DNA from: Loxodes magnus
Taxonomy: Eukaryota > Ciliophora > Karyorelictea > Loxodida > Loxodidae
NCBI GenBank assembly: GCA_946699065.1
Contig: CAMPDV010000091.1
Coordinates: 186,001-250,000 of the forward strand
Direction of reading: 5' to 3'
Length of the DNA: 64,000 nucleotides
Positions 60,536-64,000 of the stretch are shown piece after piece (the first letter of the stretch is position 1; each line of letters starts with the position of its first letter). The position numbers and the translations under genes were made by a program. A model generated the notes under the pieces. That model was not told the origin of the DNA. It did no database searches and saw nothing but the letters and a program-made list of their open reading frames with translations.

Positions 60536-61389
60536 AATGGAAAAAAAACCATGTAATCTAAACTTTAAAGTTTAACCTAAAAGATCAATCCTATGAATCA
60601 ATTAAATAACAAGAACCAAGAATTTAAAAAGATAAATTTATACATGCTAAGGATTTGGAAAAGATGAATTTACAAGCAAAATTAAGAAACTTGAGAAACT
60701 CCATGAACAGGATATCGTTTAGCTTTGTTCATTAATTGAAAAATGAATGAAGAAATTTAGATACTGAAGGAAGAATATTAGAATCTTCGACTTCTTTTCT
60801 AAGATAAATAAAAGGAAGATCAAGACTAGGTAAGTTAAATTTAGTCTTAAATTGAAGCTTAAACTTCCAAATATGTCAATTTAGAAAAAAATCTAGCAAC
60901 GGATCCATAAAAAATAAAAGAAAAGGCTCATTTAAAAATAAAAAAAAACTAACCTCAAGTAGATAAGATGGAATTAGAAAAAAGGCTTAAATACAATAAC
61001 ATTTTTATTTAAAACCCTTAATAAAATGTTGTAATTATTGCAAAAGGACTGGACATTTATGAAAATAATGTCGTAAGTGAAAAAGAGTGCTTCAGCAGCA
61101 CAGAAAAGAATTTGGAGCATCGATAAGGTTATATTGCAACTGCTAAGGAGGTGTCTATAGAAAGAAAATAGCATTAATTAACTCAAGCTTGACGTTAATT
61201 AAGCAGAATCTTGATAATTAATAATAATAAAATAAATAGCTTCAAAAGAACAATGACAAAATTCGAATTTATTTAGAGAAGCTTGAGATAAATTGCAAGA
61301 AGATGGAAGAACAATTCTAAGAGCTCCTTGAAGAGAAAGAAGAATTATCCCAGTTTGAAATTGACTCAGATGAAGATATGTACAGTTGA
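60536..61389 (+). pseudogene. Zinc-knuckle ORF1 copy A', unit 2
   Basis: Counterpart of 43,493-44,346. The same TGA occupies the knuckle Trp position, and the stem-loop is at 61,415-61,448. Confidence 0.6.
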
Positions 61390-61664
61390 AAGTGAATATA
61401 AAAACTTTTATTTTCTTTAATTTGAGGAAATATTTTCTCTAATTAAAGATGACCCAAAACCCTTTTAGTTAAAATTATTAATTAATTAATATTGCTGTAT
61501 TCGATTTTTTTATTTTCGAGATGAAATTTTTGATTTTAAAATCAACTTCTGTGAAAAAATTAAAATTTTTTTCTTGAAGTTAGTGGATATTATAAGCATT
61601 TTGGCTTGATTTATCATTTTATATAAAAAATAATAATACAATTTTATTTTTAATTATAATTGAA

Positions 61665-61965
61665 AAGATGGTGGGAGCTGAGAATGACCTTCGTGACAAC
61701 ACTTTCTGGTTTTATGGCTAGGAACAAGTTCCTTTCCTGCCGCTGAGAAAGTTCCTGGTCAGAGTCATTTTCTGAAGGGAACGCTGTCCTTGAGATTATC
61801 CGCTATTGGTAGGGGCTTGAAGCCTGGCTGCTCATAGCGATGGAGCTCCCTAGCAGCTGTGCCTGGAGCACAACAGGATATCCCCGTTATTCCATAAAAA
61901 GAGAGCGTCAGGTTGTGCAATCGGAAAGGAGTTTCCTGTCCAAAAACTTTTTTAGTTGAAATTAA
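61665..61965 (+). repeat. Left arm of the inverted repeat, unit 2
   Basis: Matches 44,621-44,921 with scattered substitutions; the partner is at 63,020-63,320. Confidence 0.85.
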
Positions 61966-63019
61966 TTAATTAATTTTTTAAGTTTGCTATGTTTAAAAAA
62001 ATTTCTAAGATTAAAAAAAAGTGATCTTAAATTATAATAATTTATCAGAAATTATTTATGAAATAGAGAGTGGGCAATAATAAAAAATTAGCTTTAATTA
62101 AACCGAAAACTAATAAATTATAGATTCAATCACAAAAGTTGTTAAATTCAGCTTATAGTATATAAGTTTAATTTAAACTGAATTAAATTCTCCTAGTAGT
62201 GTTTACAATATATGCCTTATCAATATAGAATATGATATGATTATTAATCTTTGATATATAAATTAAATAAAAAGTAATATTAATTAAATATTTTAATTAT
62301 GATATAAATTTTTAATTTGTATACTAGCATTTTTATATTATATAGAAATTCATTTAATAAGCATATTTAAAATTTCTTTAGATAAGCTAAAAATAGTTAA
62401 AATATTTTTAATTTTTTCTACTTTATTTTATAATTAATAAATGCTTTTACCCTTTTTATCAAGTTATTGAAAGAAAAGAATTAATTTTAGACATTAAGAT
62501 TACATTTATAATAGCTTAAAATATTTTTATTAATCAATTGGTTAAATACCATCTTTATTTAAAAGATAGCTAAGGTATTAATTGAAATGTTGCTAGAAAA
62601 GTAAAAATTACATTTTAAGTTTATATTAATATCCTTTTTTTAATTTAATTAAATCAGGAAATTATAAAGAATAAATTCAATTATATTTAAATATAAACTA
62701 ACACATAAAAAGCCAATTCAATTTATATAATTATATAATAGATTAAATTAAATTGAGATAGGTTCGCCTTTCGGCTTTATCGAGCCTACATAAAATTTCA
62801 ATTTCTTATTTCTCTCTACGATACCATTTATATAATATTTACCTTTCCTCAAGAAAGACTGCAAAAAGTGAAATCAGAATGGAATGATTTGCCTTCAAAG
62901 CGGAAAAATTCCAATCATTGTTGTGTTCAGTATTAACTCCCCCTCCGCTTGCTCGACTTCCATAGTTAATAGTCTTCTATCAGACCTATATTTTTTATTA
63001 TATAATAGATAATTAAACA
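61966..63019. repeat. Inverted spacer of unit 2
   Basis: Reverse complement of 44,922-45,981. It starts ATTAATTAATTTTTTAAGTTTGCTATG next to the left arm and ends with the TATTATATAATAGATAATTAAACA sequence next to the right arm. The SINE-like segment therefore points leftwards here. Confidence 0.85.
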
Positions 63020-63320
63020 TTAATTTCAATTAAAAAAGTTTTTGGACAGGAAACTCCTTTCCGATTGCACAACCCGACGCTCTCTTTTTATGGAATAACG
63101 GGGATATCCTGTTGTGCTCCAGGCACAGCTGCTAGGGAGCTCCATCGCTATGAGCAGCCAGTCTTCAAGCCCCTACCAATAGCGGATAATCTCAAGGACA
63201 GCGTTCCCTTCAGAAAATGACTCTGACCAGGAACTTTCTCAGCGGCAGGAAAGGAACTTGTTCCTAGCCATAAAACCAGAAAGTGTTGTCACGAAGGTCA
63301 TTCTCAGTTTCCACCATCTT
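63020..63320 (-). repeat. Right arm of the inverted repeat, unit 2
   Basis: Reverse complement of 61,665-61,965 and counterpart of 45,982-46,282. Confidence 0.85.
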
Positions 63321-63321
63321 T

Positions 63322-63878
63322 TCATTTATTAAAAAATTAATTAAATGATAATTAATAATATACTTAAAATTGCTTAACAGTCAATTTCACATATTCTACT
63401 TAAAATAAGTTATTAAGCACGTCAATTCCAATTTGATTACATCCTTGTGTCTTCTTTCTAAAAGTCTTGCTAAAATCAGTCTCGGGTTATCTTGTCTCCC
63501 TTTTTTCTCTTTTAAATTCCTCCTACCCAATTGCATAATAACATTTCTCTTTTTTACCTAAATCCATCATTTTTTCTTTAACTAACAAATTTTCTTACAC
63601 TACTTGTATTATTTACCTTGTTAGTGACAGAAGTAGCATCCCCTCTAAATCTAGTTGGCATCGCTGTTCTCATGTATATCTTGCTTTTTTTCTTCAATCT
63701 CCGTTTTTGCAGTTTAATTAGCTTCAATTTTAATTTGTTAGATTTTTTGATGGTTTGGTATTTTAATTTCCTGCTATGTATTTTAACTCTGTATTCATTA
63801 TATCTAAGATTTGATTTAGCTGCTTTATTCTTGCTAATATTTTCATTGAGAGTCAATCTCTTTTTACTAATTAGCCAT
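63322..63878 (-). pseudogene. ORF1 downstream frame, unit 2 (indels)
   Basis: Counterpart of 46,284-46,838, starting at ATG 63,878. The distance to the equivalent stop is no longer a multiple of three; one extra base near 63,684 is visible relative to unit 1. Confidence 0.5.
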
Positions 63879-64000
63879 GATAAAATCTAGTGCATCTTAA
63901 AGCTGTTATTTATTAGCTCTGTCAGCTTCATGTTCTATTTGTGTAGCTTGTTAACCTCTTCCTATAGACTTAGAATTATTTTAATTAGTTATTCCATGCG
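63879..64000 (-). CDS. ORF1 upstream frame, unit 2, partial at window end
   Basis: Corresponds to part of 46,839-47,155; its start lies beyond the window. It contains the coil region related to M-E-Q-L-I-K-I-I-L-S-L. Confidence 0.4.

Larger units (their letters stand above)
47298..64000. repeat. Unit 2 of the tandem duplication (cut by the window end)
   Basis: Repeats 30,256 onwards in the same order. The offset is 17,041 at the OTU gene, 17,043 over most of the unit and about 16,947 at the far end, the last shift caused by length differences around the flipped spacer. Confidence 0.9.

Noticed and set aside
1..64000. Short open frames under the standard code (60-110 codons, both strands)
   Set aside because: Apart from the end of the ORF1 at 41,150 and a part of the acidic-repeat gene, they are opposite-strand or shifted readings of genes that use TAA/TAG as Gln, or low-complexity AT noise.
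1..64000. Tetrahymena micronuclear DNA
   Set aside because: Composition and LINEs fit, but Tetrahymena introns are much longer and its TGA is only a stop. Aligned TGA/TGG pairs and 17-22 nt introns point elsewhere. I saw no sequence like its 15-base chromosome breakage signal.

Overview
ORGANISM. This window looks like ciliate nuclear DNA. It is extremely AT-rich, and long protein-like frames appear only when TAA and TAG are read as glutamine. The sequence also indicates that TGA is read as tryptophan inside genes and still serves as the stop at gene ends. In three pairs of homologous proteins found here, an in-frame TGA in one copy aligns with TGG in the other at a conserved position. Three zinc knuckles carry the motif C-TGA-[YF]-C, and a RING2-like finger reads C-K-Q-C-TGA-N-S-Y-L. 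TAA/TAG=Gln with TGA=Trp-or-stop is the karyorelict nuclear code (translation table 27). The Condylostoma code (table 28) is similar, but gene ends here favour TGA. Two spliceosomal introns of 17 and 22 nt fit the very short introns known in the related heterotrichs. A Loxodes-like karyorelict is my best guess, by inference only. Because only TGA can stop translation, open frames are weak evidence; I relied on motifs, paralogue alignment and retained frame.

LAYOUT. 1-6,030: a degenerate minus-strand LINE (reverse transcriptase plus C-terminal CCHC), then plus-strand ORF1-like fragments ending in a 3' UTR with a terminal hairpin. 6,143-10,260 (minus): an intact OTU-protease gene, preceded by a zinc-knuckle ORF1 and a 259-codon unknown ORF. 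10,401-10,800: a solo LINE 3' end. 13,680-15,508: an inverted, broken copy of the OTU gene. 16,346-22,880: two tandem paralogous genes for large RING/RBR-like zinc proteins. 26,236-28,786: a small unknown gene and a secreted acidic hendecad-repeat protein. 30,256 to the end: two tandem copies of a roughly 17.04 kb unit. Each holds a second-family OTU gene, about 3.8 kb without recognisable genes, a LINE 3' end, several zinc-knuckle ORF1 genes, a decayed LINE RT, and a 301-bp inverted repeat pair around a spacer of about 1.06 kb. That spacer lies in opposite orientation in the two units.

HOW IT FITS TOGETHER. Much of the DNA is retroelement material of several families. Embedded in it is a multicopy set of ubiquitin-type proteins. 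The OTU proteases (zinc domain, coiled coil, OTU, RING1-like module) and the RING/RBR-like proteins share the same RING1-plus-linker module with a G-x-E-[KN]-Y signature. The window therefore pairs predicted deubiquitinases with predicted E3-like proteins built from a common part.
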